Part shown: positions 8,851 to 16,899 of the stretch, one piece after another
Position numbering within the stretch: position 1 is the stretch's first letter
Layout of the letters: each line of letters opens with the position of its first letter
Source of the DNA: Nitrobacter hamburgensis X14
GTDB lineage: Bacteria; Pseudomonadota; Alphaproteobacteria; Rhizobiales; Xanthobacteraceae
DNA length: 64,000 bases
Assembly: GCF_000013885.1 (NCBI RefSeq)
Contig: NC_007964.1
Span: 1,846,001-1,910,000 of the forward strand
Direction: 5' to 3'
The notes under the pieces: model-generated
Seen by the model: the letters and a program-made list of their open reading frames with translations, nothing else
What the model was told of the DNA's origin: nothing
The model's database searches: none
Program-made: the position numbers and the translations under genes

Positions 8851-8947
8851 GCGTTTTCGAGCGAAGTGGATACCGGTTCGCGTGAAGAAAACGTGCCAAA
8901 TTAAAATCATGGAGCCCGCTTCTGATTCCATCAGAAGCGAAAAGGCT
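8851..8947 (+). repeat. Dispersed palindromic repeat, copy B, with second hairpin
   Basis: Arms GCGTTTTC and GAAAACG enclose AGTGGATACCGGTT. Fifty bases on is a second palindrome, GCTTCTGAT-TCC-ATCAGAAGC (8918-8938), inside GGAGCC/GGCTC arms. The same two-part layout occurs at 16152 and 25947. It abuts the IS5 target duplication. Confidence 0.75.
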
Positions 8948-8991
8948 CTAGCCGGAAAATGCTCCAAATCGGAAACCCCTGCGTCGACGTC

Positions 8992-9351
8992 TCAAGGGGC
9001 GTTCACGCCGCGCCAGCGACCGTAACGCCACGGCCGATACCACGAGGCGCCGGGTGGTTTCGTCGCGGGAACATTATCGATCCCGGACGTCCCCCAGGGT
9101 TGGCAGCGCAGCAGCCGCGCCAGCGTCATCCAGCCGCCGCCCCAAAGTCCGAAGCGCTCGATGGCTTCATCGCCGTAGACCGAGCAGGTCGGCAGGTGTC
9201 GGCAGTTGAAACCCACAAGCGGCGACAGGGTGTGGCGATAGATCCAGATCAGCGCCCGTCCGCTATTGCGGGGCAGCCGCAGAGCGGCTCTCGCACAATC
9301 GGCACAGTGGATGGAACTTTGCCGCGTCGGCTTCATGAATCTCCGGAGCAT
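8992..9351 (-). CDS. yidD: Membrane protein insertion efficiency factor YidD
   Basis: 119 residues. The YidD core is visible: YRHTLSPLVGFNCRHLPTCS followed by YGDEAIERFG and RLLRCQPWG with its conserved cysteines. YidD is a small membrane-associated protein that helps YidC insert inner-membrane proteins. Here it is not beside rnpA/yidC. The outer start is ATG 9349-9351; an inner ATG at 9334-9336 has GGAG at a better distance and may be the true start. Confidence 0.88.
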   Translation of the reverse strand: MLRRFMKPTRQSSIHCADCARAALRLPRNSGRALIWIYRHTLSPLVGFNCRHLPTCSVYGDEAIERFGLWGGGWMTLARLLRCQPWGTSGIDNVPATKPPGASWYRPWRYGRWRGVNAP

Positions 9352-9649
9352 CCCTCTCAGAGGCGCTTGCGGGTGCGCTTGCCTGCCGGCCCCGTTTCGC
9401 AGGGTTCCCGCAAGGAACCCATCAACTTGGTAATTTCGTCACAGGCACCAAGATATCGTATACTCTTGGGACAAACGCAGCAAAGGTTGTATGGACGCCG
9501 ACAAATCTCGCGGCTAGTTTTCATAACGCTCCGATGACGGAATTATCGCGTGGGTTTCGGTTGTAACGTCCGAGTGACGTTGGATCGGGAAGCTTTGGTG
9601 CGAGAGCAGACCTGGATGTTAGAATAGACTTGGGGTGAGGGGAACCGAC

Positions 9650-10573
9650 TTGAGGCTCGCGAAATCATCTGGCTCCTGCGGATGGGCGCTCCTGTGCGCT
9701 GCGGCTTTTTATTTTGCCTTGCCCGCTTTCGCGGCGACGCTTGATAACCCGGTTTCAGCCAACGCGGCCCTCGAAGCACGAAAGCAGCCGATGCGGTTCA
9801 CCTGGACCGCCTGCGAGCCGCACTGCCGGAGCTGGATCAACGCGGTCGGCATCGTCACCGCCGAGACCCCCAAAGCCTTCGACGATTTCACCGGCGGGCG
9901 CGACGTTGCCGGCATGACGGTCGTGCTGGACTCCAGCGGCGGCTCGGTCAACGACGCCATCGCGCTCGGGCGGCGTTGGCGCGCGCTCGGCCTGGCTACG
10001 ACGGTGGGGACCAGCGTCGTAGCCAAGACTGTGGTCGGCGATCGCGCCGCGGTACTACCGGAAGCCTACTGCGAGTCCATGTGCGTGTTCATGTTGTTGT
10101 CGGGAAAAACCCGTTATGTGCCTGAGCGCGCGCATGTTCGCGTGCATCAGATCTGGATGGGCGATCGCGCCGAGGATGCCAGGGCCGCGAGCTATTCCGC
10201 TCAGGATTTGATGATCGTGGAACGCGACATCGGCCGGCTCGCCAAATACACCTTTGATATGGGCGGTACCGGCGACCTGCTGCACTTGGCGCTCAGCATT
10301 CCTCCGTGGGAGGACCTTCACGAGCTGTCGCCGGAGGAATTGCGCGCGGCCAATCTGGTGACGACAGACCGCGTCGCGGATGTGTTGCCTGGCGGGGGGA
10401 CCACGGAGGCTCCCATTGCCGGCCTGGTTACGAAACCGGTGCAGGATCGCTTTCCGGCAAGCGTCACGAATGCGGCCGCTGCGGCGGCGACGACCAGCCA
10501 GCCGACCAAAACCGCCGAGGCGATTCCGGTGGGTGGTGCGGCGACCGCCGCACCAACTCAACATCAGCAGTAG
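9650..10573 (+). CDS. Periplasmic ClpP/crotonase-fold protein (COG3904-like)
   Basis: About 307 residues with an N-terminal signal peptide ending near ALPAFAATL. The central domain has VLDSSGGSVNDAIALG, then YCESMCVFMLLSGKTRYVPE and VRVHQIWMGDR, the Gly-Gly oxyanion loop, nucleophilic Ser and His layout of ClpP-like secreted proteins. The usual small residue after the Ser is Met here. The last 60 residues are Ala/Thr-rich and low complexity. TTG at 9650 was chosen because GAGGGG lies just upstream; GTG at 9635 is an alternative. Substrate unknown. Confidence 0.75.
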   Translation: MRLAKSSGSCGWALLCAAAFYFALPAFAATLDNPVSANAALEARKQPMRFTWTACEPHCRSWINAVGIVTAETPKAFDDFTGGRDVAGMTVVLDSSGGSVNDAIALGRRWRALGLATTVGTSVVAKTVVGDRAAVLPEAYCESMCVFMLLSGKTRYVPERAHVRVHQIWMGDRAEDARAASYSAQDLMIVERDIGRLAKYTFDMGGTGDLLHLALSIPPWEDLHELSPEELRAANLVTTDRVADVLPGGGTTEAPIAGLVTKPVQDRFPASVTNAAAAAATTSQPTKTAEAIPVGGAATAAPTQHQQ

Positions 10574-10600
10574 CGCTCAGGCAGAACGGATTGAGTTGTT

Positions 10601-11056
10601 TCAGCTTTGCGCGGGCGTCAGCGCGGCCGATTTGGCCTCGATCTGACCGATGGCATCGACCACCGCATCGAACGTCAGCATGGTGGATGCGTGCCGCGCC
10701 TTGTAGTCGCGCACCGGCTCGAGCAGCGCGATGTCGGCCCACTTGCCCTGCGGCGGCGCGCCGTTTTCCTTCAGCATCCTGCGGACGATCTCGCGCAGCT
10801 CGCGCAACTCGGTGGCGGTCGAGCCGACCACGTGGCGCGCCATGATCGAGGATGAGGCCTGGCCGAGCGCGCAGGCCTTCACGTCGTGGGCGAAGTCGGT
10901 GACAACGGGACCGTCCATCGTGAGGTCGACCTTGACGGTGGATCCGCACAGTTTCGAGTGAGCCGTGGCGCTGGCGTCCGGCGCCGGAAGGCGGCCCAGG
11001 CGGGGAATATTGCCGGCCAGCTCGATGATGCTCTTGTTGTAAACGTCGTTCAGCAT
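10601..11056 (-). CDS. IscU/NifU-like iron-sulfur scaffold protein
   Basis: 151 residues with the IscU fold signature: C37 in SKLCGS and C62 in KACALGQASSS. At the position of the third cluster-ligating cysteine the sequence reads YKARHASTM, with His122 instead of Cys. The annotation as scaffold follows the family; whether it assembles a cluster with a His ligand or has another role is open. Divergent from folE, with 250 bases between starts. Confidence 0.8.
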   Translation of the reverse strand: MLNDVYNKSIIELAGNIPRLGRLPAPDASATAHSKLCGSTVKVDLTMDGPVVTDFAHDVKACALGQASSSIMARHVVGSTATELRELREIVRRMLKENGAPPQGKWADIALLEPVRDYKARHASTMLTFDAVVDAIGQIEAKSAALTPAQS

Positions 11057-11306
11057 AGGATTTGAAGGCGTTGAATTCGCTGAAGAGGCCGCGCGACGCT
11101 CTTGGCGGCGGGAACCTCAAAGCTTATATATGCATCCAATGCCGGGAAATACAATCCGGCGATTTTCCGCCGCACCCGGATTGAAGTTCAATTCGGCTGT
11201 TGCAATGTCTAATCAAGGGACTCAGGCGTCCGGTAGCTCGCAATGCTGCCCCGTCTGCCCGGTGACACTCCGGTCTCTCAGATGAGGCCGGTCGAACGGA
11301 GTGAAG

Positions 11307-12011
11307 ATGGACGCATTGATCAAGCCGCTGCGCGGCAGCAAACCTTCTGAAGTCAAATCCAATAACGCCAAAGCTGCTGGATTCTCTCCCGCCAAACTGG
11401 ATCCGTCTGAGTTTATGGACGCAGCCGTTCAGCCGGACCAGTCGCGTCCGTCGCGACACGAGGCCGAATACGCGGTCAGGACCCTGTTGTCCTATATCGG
11501 CGAAAATCCGGACCGCGAGGGACTGCTCGATACCCCGCGCCGGGTAATCGAGGCCTATGACGAGATTTATCAGGGTTACCATCAGTGCCCGGCCGAGGTG
11601 CTGAACCGGACCTTCGGCGAAACCGCAGGCTATGACGATTTCGTGCTGGTCCGCGACATCGCGTTCACCTCGCAGTGCGAACACCACATGATGCCGTTCT
11701 ACGGTAAGGCGCATATCGCCTATACGCCGGTCGAGCGGGTGGTCGGGCTGTCCAAACTGGCGCGCCTGACCGACATCTTCGCCCGGCGCCTCCAGACCCA
11801 GGAGCACATGACCGCCCAGATCGCCGCCGCCGTCGACGAGGTGCTCAAACCCCGCGGCGTTGCGGTGATGATCGAGGCGGAGCACACCTGCATGTCGGTG
11901 CGCGGCGTCGCCAAGCACGGCGCGCTGACCCTCACCAGCCGGTTCACCGGCGTGTTCCGCGATAATCCGGCGGAGCAGGCGCGCTTCCTATCGATGGTGC
12001 GAGGGAGCTAG
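11307..12011 (+). CDS. folE: GTP cyclohydrolase I
   Basis: Makes 7,8-dihydroneopterin triphosphate from GTP, the first step of folate and queuosine-type pathways. About 234 residues. The zinc and active-site motifs are QCEHHMMPFYG, RVVGLSKLARL and HTCMSVRGV, giving the two Cys and the His ligands. The first 40 residues are a variable extension. ATG 11307 is preferred over GTG 11301 because GGAG (11297-11300) is correctly spaced. hisI follows after 37 bases. Confidence 0.95.
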   Translation: MDALIKPLRGSKPSEVKSNNAKAAGFSPAKLDPSEFMDAAVQPDQSRPSRHEAEYAVRTLLSYIGENPDREGLLDTPRRVIEAYDEIYQGYHQCPAEVLNRTFGETAGYDDFVLVRDIAFTSQCEHHMMPFYGKAHIAYTPVERVVGLSKLARLTDIFARRLQTQEHMTAQIAAAVDEVLKPRGVAVMIEAEHTCMSVRGVAKHGALTLTSRFTGVFRDNPAEQARFLSMVRGS

Positions 12012-12048
12012 CGCTAATCCTTCGCTCGCAATTTTCGAGAGATTTCCA

Positions 12049-12492
12049 GTGTCTCGACCGACATCTTCATCCGAATCCGGAATCGAGGAGGGGCTGGCGT
12101 TTCAGCCCCGCTTCGACGCGTCGGGACTCGTCACATGCGTCGCGACCGACGCCAGAACCGGCGACGTGCTGATGGTCGCGCACATGAACGAGGAGGCGCT
12201 GCGGCGGACCGTCGAGACCGGGGACGCCTGGTATTACAGCCGCTCGCGCAAGGCGTTATGGCGGAAAGGCGAAAGTTCGGGTCAGGTCCAGCGGGTGGTG
12301 GAGATGCGGACCGACTGCGACCAGGACGCGGTCTGGATCAAGGTCGAGCAGCGAGGCGCCGCCTGCCACACCGGGCGGCGGTCCTGCTTTTATCGGGCGG
12401 TGACCAGAGGCGAGGGCGGCGAAGCGCGCGTGGCGTTTGTCGACGCCGACAGGTTGTTCGATCCGGCCGACGTCTATCATAAGAAGTCTTGA
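12049..12492 (+). CDS. hisI: Phosphoribosyl-AMP cyclohydrolase
   Basis: Third step of histidine synthesis: opens the purine ring of phosphoribosyl-AMP. 147 residues, a stand-alone HisI without the HisE domain, as usual in this group. Motifs: VLMVAHMNEEAL, WYYSRSRKALWRKGESSGQ, then the Asp-rich DCDQDAVWIKVEQ and the zinc-binding ACHTGRRSCFY. The start is GTG at 12049. Same strand as folE and probably co-transcribed. Confidence 0.93.
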   Translation: MSRPTSSSESGIEEGLAFQPRFDASGLVTCVATDARTGDVLMVAHMNEEALRRTVETGDAWYYSRSRKALWRKGESSGQVQRVVEMRTDCDQDAVWIKVEQRGAACHTGRRSCFYRAVTRGEGGEARVAFVDADRLFDPADVYHKKS

Positions 12493-12520
12493 GGGCGGCG
12501 AGGCCGTTGCATTGGGTCCG

Positions 12521-12536
12521 TTAAGGTCCTGTTAAC
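12521..12536. promoter_or_regulatory. CtrA-type box TTAA-N7-TTAAC
   Basis: TTAAGGTCCTGTTAAC matches the full CtrA consensus with exact spacing, 129 bases before the lytic transglycosylase start and 28 after the hisI stop. Confidence 0.55.
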
Positions 12537-12664
12537 CATAATCTTCCACCTTGCGCTGAAGTGAACAACCGTTCGGACCGGTAGGAGTCGGCATGGCACG
12601 GCGGATTTGCCGATAACACGCTGGAAGGCGAGGCGGCCGTTTCGCGGGGGAGCGGGAGATCAAC

Positions 12665-13639
12665 ATGACCGTCGACGCCGCCAATGCCGCTTCCGGACTG
12701 ACCGGCATTTTCAGCGGAATAGCGACCGCCATACGGCAAGCAGCCGATGCCACGGGCGCGAGCTTCGAATATCTGCTCGCGACCGCCAAGATGGAATCCA
12801 ATTTCAATCCTCAGGCCGCCGCGGGCACGTCGTCCGCCAAGGGCCTCTTCCAGTTCATCGAGCAGACCTGGCTCGGCATGGTAAAAGAGGCGGGTCCCGT
12901 GCTTGGCTATAACGGCTACGCCGACGCCATCACCAAATCCCCGTCGGGCAGCTATTCCGTCAGCGATCCCGCGACCCGCGCCGCCATTCTCAAGCTGCGC
13001 GATGATCCGGCCCTCGCGTCCGCCATGGCCGGCGTTTTGACGCAATCCAACAGCTTCAAGCTGACCGGCCTGATCGGCCGCCGACCGACCGACAGCGAAC
13101 TCTACATGGCGCACTTCATGGGCGTCGGCGGCGCGGCAAAGCTGATCGCGAACGCGCAGGATAATCCGCAAGCATCCGGCGCGCGGCTGTTTCCGAACGC
13201 CGCCGCCGCCAACCGTCCGATCTTCTATGATCGCGACGGCCGCGCGCGCAGCGTGTCGGAAGTCTACGCCGACCTGGACCGGCGCTATGCCGTCGCTGCC
13301 AGTTCGCCGGCGACGCGCAGTGCGATGGCATCGCTCGGCGTGAGCGCGCCGTTCGCGGCGGCGTCTGCGGCGCAAGATCATGCGGCCTATCTGTCGCGCC
13401 TGCCCGATGTTCGCGGCGTCACGCCGCTCGCATCCGCGACAATGGACCCCGCCGCGCAGCCGGTATTCCGTTCGCTGTTTCAGGTCGGCGAGCGCACGCA
13501 GCCGGTGTCTCCGGCAGTTCAGGAGTTGTGGGGCACGCGATCCGTTGCGGCGGGCTCGGATGCGCAGACTTCATCCGATTCCGGTTCGCGTCAGCCGTTC
13601 GATCTGTTCAGCGATCGCAACGGCACCTACAGCGGGTAG
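12665..13639 (+). CDS. Lytic transglycosylase-like protein
   Basis: 324 residues with no clear signal peptide. An SLT-type muramidase domain occupies roughly residues 20-180: the catalytic glutamate is in AKMESNFNP, followed by GLFQFIEQTW and YMAHFMGVGGAAKLI. Family members cleave peptidoglycan to 1,6-anhydromuropeptides, often to make room for flagella or secretion machines. The rest is Ala/Ser-rich and low complexity. A perfect CtrA-type box upstream fits a cell-cycle or flagellar role, which is inference. Confidence 0.82.
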   Translation: MTVDAANAASGLTGIFSGIATAIRQAADATGASFEYLLATAKMESNFNPQAAAGTSSAKGLFQFIEQTWLGMVKEAGPVLGYNGYADAITKSPSGSYSVSDPATRAAILKLRDDPALASAMAGVLTQSNSFKLTGLIGRRPTDSELYMAHFMGVGGAAKLIANAQDNPQASGARLFPNAAAANRPIFYDRDGRARSVSEVYADLDRRYAVAASSPATRSAMASLGVSAPFAAASAAQDHAAYLSRLPDVRGVTPLASATMDPAAQPVFRSLFQVGERTQPVSPAVQELWGTRSVAAGSDAQTSSDSGSRQPFDLFSDRNGTYSG

Positions 13640-13743
13640 GCTTTCCTTCTCCGACTTTTGCGCGCGATGTGCCAAGCCAAACAGGCGTGAGAATCCGCAT
13701 CAGGCACGCGCACACACGCCTTTCGCGCCGCTCATCCCCGATA

Positions 13744-13759
13744 TTAACGAAACGTCAAC
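13744..13759. promoter_or_regulatory. Near-consensus CtrA-type box
   Basis: TTAACGAAACGTCAAC differs from TTAA-N7-TTAAC by one base (TCAA for TTAA). It lies 108 bases before the DUF2336 gene. Confidence 0.35.
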
Positions 13760-13866
13760 GAATGCAAACGGTTATGGTGAACCATTTGTTAAGCGTCGTG
13801 GTTTATTTTCTATGACAGTGGCATCGCGTCACGGTGTCGTCTCAGGTTGCGCAGGCCGGAAACACC

Positions 13867-15327
13867 ATGATCGTTCGGCAGTTCATCAGTTGGGTACGGA
13901 CCGCTCCCGCGGGCGAGCGGGCGGAAGCAACAAGAGCGCTGGCCCGCGCCTGGCTCATATCGGATCTATCCGATGACGATCGCGCGGCCGCCGAGGGCGG
14001 GCTCCTGATGCAGCTCGATGACCCGTCGCCGCTGGTTCGGCAGGCGATGGCGGAGGTTTTTGCGCGCAGCGCGACCGCGCCGGCGGCGATCGTCCAGGCA
14101 CTGTCGGTCGATCAGCCTTCGGTTGCTATTTCGGTTCTCGAACATTCGCCGCTGCTGATCGATGCGGACCTCGTCGACATCGTCGCGACCGGTAGCTGCG
14201 AGGTGCAGTGCGCCGTCGCGCGCCGCGCCCGTGTTCCGGTATCGGTCTGCGCCGCCATCGCCGAGGTCGGCTCGGCGGCGGCGGCCCTCGAACTCATCGA
14301 AAATCCGGGCGCCGATCTCGCGCCGCTGTCCTGGGCCCGGATCGTCGAGCGGCACGGCCATCTCGCGGCGATTCGGGAATCGATGCTGGCGCTCGACGAT
14401 CTGCCCGCGGCTACGCGGCTCGCGCTGGTCGCAAAGCTCTCAGATACGCTGGCGCAGTTCGTCGTCGCGCGGAACTGGCTCGGCGCCGATCGCGCCAGCC
14501 GCGCGGCCAGCGACGCCCGCGATCGCTCCATCGTCAACATCGCGGCGCGTGCGCGAGACGACGATATGCGCGGTCTGGTCGCGCACCTGCGCGCCACCGG
14601 GCAACTCACCGCCGGATTGATCCTGCGCGCGCTGCTGTCGGGCAATCTCGACCTGTTCGATCATGCGCTGGTGGAACTATCGGGCCTGCCCTTGAGCCGC
14701 GTCGCCGCGCTGGTTCACGATCGTGGCGGTGCGAGTCTGCCCGCGCTGCTGACGCGGGCAGGGCTGCCGGAATCCACCTTCCCTGCGTTTCGCGCCGCGC
14801 TGGAAGCGCGCGACGAGATCGGCTTTGTGGGGACCGTCGGCGGTGCGACGCGGCTGCGCCGGCGCATGGTCGAACGGGTCCTGACGATGTGCGAAACGGC
14901 GCCCACCGAGGTTTCGGAGCCTCTGCTGATCCTGCTGCGGCGCTTCGCGACGGAATCGGCGCGCGAGGAAGCGCGCGTGTTCTGTGACGAACTGGTAGCC
15001 GAAGCGGCTGCGGAGCCGGCGTATGACGAAGTTGACGAAGTGCCGGTTTGCGAGCCCGAGTTTTGCGAGCCACAGTTCTGCGAGCCTCACTCATTCGAGC
15101 CTCCGCTCGATGAACCCGAGCCTCCCGCAGTCGAACCTTACGAGGCCGAGCCTTACGCAATCGAGTCTTGCGAAATCGAGTCTTGCGAACGCGAGCGCCG
15201 CAAACCAAGGTTTGATGAGCCCGTATTTCACGAACCCCTGCGCCGCGCACCAAGGTTTTACGAACCTGCGCCTTATGAACCACGGCGCCGCGAGCCGCTG
15301 CTCAGCGATCTGCTTGCGGCAGCGTAA
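13867..15327 (+). CDS. DUF2336 protein with Glu-Pro-rich tail
   Basis: 486 residues from ATG 13867; members of the family typically begin MIVRQF as here, so the GTG 33 bases upstream is less likely. Residues 1-375 are helical and HEAT-like, with AAAEGGLLMQLDDPSPLVRQ and repeated ALS/DLV helices. The last 100 or so residues are a different kind of sequence: short units built on EP, such as CEPEFCEPQFCEP, then YEAEPY, FDEPVFHEP and YEPAPYEP, ending in RREPLLSDLLAAA. Function unknown. It stands ahead of an Hpt and a receiver gene on the other strand. Confidence 0.75.
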   Translation: MIVRQFISWVRTAPAGERAEATRALARAWLISDLSDDDRAAAEGGLLMQLDDPSPLVRQAMAEVFARSATAPAAIVQALSVDQPSVAISVLEHSPLLIDADLVDIVATGSCEVQCAVARRARVPVSVCAAIAEVGSAAAALELIENPGADLAPLSWARIVERHGHLAAIRESMLALDDLPAATRLALVAKLSDTLAQFVVARNWLGADRASRAASDARDRSIVNIAARARDDDMRGLVAHLRATGQLTAGLILRALLSGNLDLFDHALVELSGLPLSRVAALVHDRGGASLPALLTRAGLPESTFPAFRAALEARDEIGFVGTVGGATRLRRRMVERVLTMCETAPTEVSEPLLILLRRFATESAREEARVFCDELVAEAAAEPAYDEVDEVPVCEPEFCEPQFCEPHSFEPPLDEPEPPAVEPYEAEPYAIESCEIESCERERRKPRFDEPVFHEPLRRAPRFYEPAPYEPRRREPLLSDLLAAA

Positions 15328-15390
15328 TCCTCCGTTGCGTCATCCTGAGAGGCTGACCGGATACGCCTTTGAACGAATGTGCAACATGCA

Positions 15391-15494
15391 CCGTCATACT
15401 CCGCGAAAGCGGAGTATCCAGTATCCAATATTGCCCCGATTTTCCGTCACGCTGACCTTGATTACTGGATCGTCCGCCTTCGCGGACGATGACG
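15391..15494. repeat. Intergenic repeat with two hairpins and CGTCAT/ATGACG ends
   Basis: CCGTCATACTCCGCGAAAGC opens the unit; CTCCGCGAAAGCGGAG is a hairpin. It closes with ACTGGATCGTCCGC and the hairpin GTCCGCCTTCGCGGAC before GATGACG. This form is common between genes in Bradyrhizobium relatives. It separates the convergent DUF2336 and Hpt genes. Confidence 0.6.
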
Positions 15495-15554
15495 CCTCAT
15501 TTTCGGTCAGCTCTGAGGTGCCAGCCGGATGGTGCATCGCCCCGTCCCGACAAC

Positions 15555-16133
15555 CTATTCCACCGGCGCGATGCTCGGCGCGAGGATGGCTTCGAGGTGC
15601 TCGGGACGGTCACGGTTGACGGCGGCGAGATATTCGTCGGCAACCAGACGCAGTTTGCGATTGATTTCCTTCGCCATGGCCTCGGTGCCGGGGCTCGTAT
15701 GCTCGCGCACGATCGCCTGGATCGCGTTGATGTGATAGGCGATCAGCTCCGCAGGCACGCGGTCGAGAGCCGGCGCATGTTCGATGACGCGGCAGAGGCT
15801 TTCGGCGCCGGCGCCGGCGAAGGGATAACCGAAGGTTGCGGCACCGCCCTTGATGTCATGCGCGGCACGAAACAGTTCGTCGTGCGCGGCCGGAGCGAAT
15901 CCATTCTTGAGAATGGCAGCGTGCGCGGCGGCAAGCCGATCACACTCGATCGCCATCCATTTGGCGAATTCGTCGGAGAGTCCGGCGAGCGCTTTCTCGG
16001 CGCGCGCGACCGGGTCCTCGAAATTGTTCTCGTCGACAAGCCGCATCACCTTGCGCAGCCGATTGGGCGGGGTGATGACGTGATGGTCTGCGAATGCCTC
16101 GACCTTCGGCGCGGGCAGGTTGTCCTTTGGCAT
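15555..16133 (-). CDS. Histidine phosphotransfer (Hpt) domain protein
   Basis: 192 residues. The Hpt motif AAHDIKGGAATFGYP gives phospho-acceptor His92 within a predicted helical bundle. There is no kinase domain, so it should relay phosphate between a separate hybrid kinase and a receiver. The receiver-only gene on the same strand ends about 115 bases upstream and is the obvious partner, but this is inferred from proximity. The space between them holds repeat copy C and a perfect hairpin. Confidence 0.85.
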   Translation of the reverse strand: MPKDNLPAPKVEAFADHHVITPPNRLRKVMRLVDENNFEDPVARAEKALAGLSDEFAKWMAIECDRLAAAHAAILKNGFAPAAHDELFRAAHDIKGGAATFGYPFAGAGAESLCRVIEHAPALDRVPAELIAYHINAIQAIVREHTSPGTEAMAKEINRKLRLVADEYLAAVNRDRPEHLEAILAPSIAPVE

Positions 16134-16151
16134 GGTGCCTGTGCCTCGTTA

Positions 16152-16200
16152 GAGCATGATCCCGAACAGTGGAAACCGGTTTTCGAATAAGACCATGCTC
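16152..16200. repeat. Dispersed palindromic repeat, copy C
   Basis: GAGCATGATC/GACCATGCTC arms around CCGAACAGTGGAAACCGGTT. It has the same length (49 bp) and nearly the same sequence as copy F at 31447. Confidence 0.8.
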
Positions 16201-16213
16201 AATCAAAAGGTAA

Positions 16214-16254
16214 GGCTAGATTCTGATTCAACGCAGTTGAATCAGAATCTAGCC
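16214..16254 (-). terminator. Perfect 19-bp hairpin overlapping a stop codon
   Basis: GGCTAGATTCTGATTCAAC and its exact complement flank a 3-base loop. The TAG of the response regulator (16249-16251) lies in the stem. It corresponds to the second arm of the bipartite dispersed repeat and may stabilise the 3' end or end transcription of that gene; no U-tract follows. Confidence 0.6.
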
Positions 16255-16794
16255 TGGAGCCCGGGCCTTATCCAGCAGCGACGGCTGCGGAATGACGTCT
16301 GGCTCCTTGCCGCCGCGCCGCTCCGGGCCGACATAGGCGGTGCTGGTGTTGCGCCGGCGGTCCGGACCGAAATAGTTCTTGGTCTTGATGAAGGGGCGCG
16401 GCGAGACCACGACGTTCAGGATTCGCTGATAGAGTCCCTTGGCCGAAATCGGTTTCGCCAGAAATTCGGTGACCCCGGCATCGCGCGCAACGGTAACGCG
16501 CCGCTTCTCCGAGTGTCCGGTCAGCATGATGATCGGGGCGAACGGATTTCCTTTCGAGTCCGGCTGCCGGATCATCTGCGCAAGCTCGATGCCGTCGAAG
16601 ATCGGCATCGCCCAGTCGGTGATGACGATATCGGGAACATAATGGGTATACATTTCGAGGGCAGTGGCGCCGTCCTCGGCCTCGTAGACTTCGCGCGCGC
16701 CGAACGAATGCAGCAGGGTGCGCAGAATGCGGCGCATGTGCGCATTGTCGTCGCAGACGAGAAACCGCAGCTTGTTGAAGTCGATGCCGTACAT
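16249..16794 (-). CDS. Single-receiver response regulator with a short C-terminal tail
   Basis: 181 residues. The receiver has the acidic pair D15/D16 (VCDDN), phospho-acceptor D60 (VITDWAMP), T92 (MLTGHSE) and K114 (AKPIS). The tail after about residue 128 has no DNA-binding fold but carries NYFGPDRRR and YVGPERRGG, an arginine-rich repeat common in related alphaproteobacterial CheY-like proteins. It probably acts by protein contact. Its upstream region has two GTTAAC sites (16824 and 16844). Paired with the Hpt gene downstream. Confidence 0.88.
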   Translation of the reverse strand: MYGIDFNKLRFLVCDDNAHMRRILRTLLHSFGAREVYEAEDGATALEMYTHYVPDIVITDWAMPIFDGIELAQMIRQPDSKGNPFAPIIMLTGHSEKRRVTVARDAGVTEFLAKPISAKGLYQRILNVVVSPRPFIKTKNYFGPDRRRNTSTAYVGPERRGGKEPDVIPQPSLLDKARAPG

Positions 16795-16899
16795 GGTGTT
16801 GAAGCGGGCCCGGTATACTCACCGTTAACTATATGCCGGCGCCGTTAACGAATGGTTGCCGCTCTTTCTCCTCTCCCACGAGGGGGAGGGAAAAAGGAC

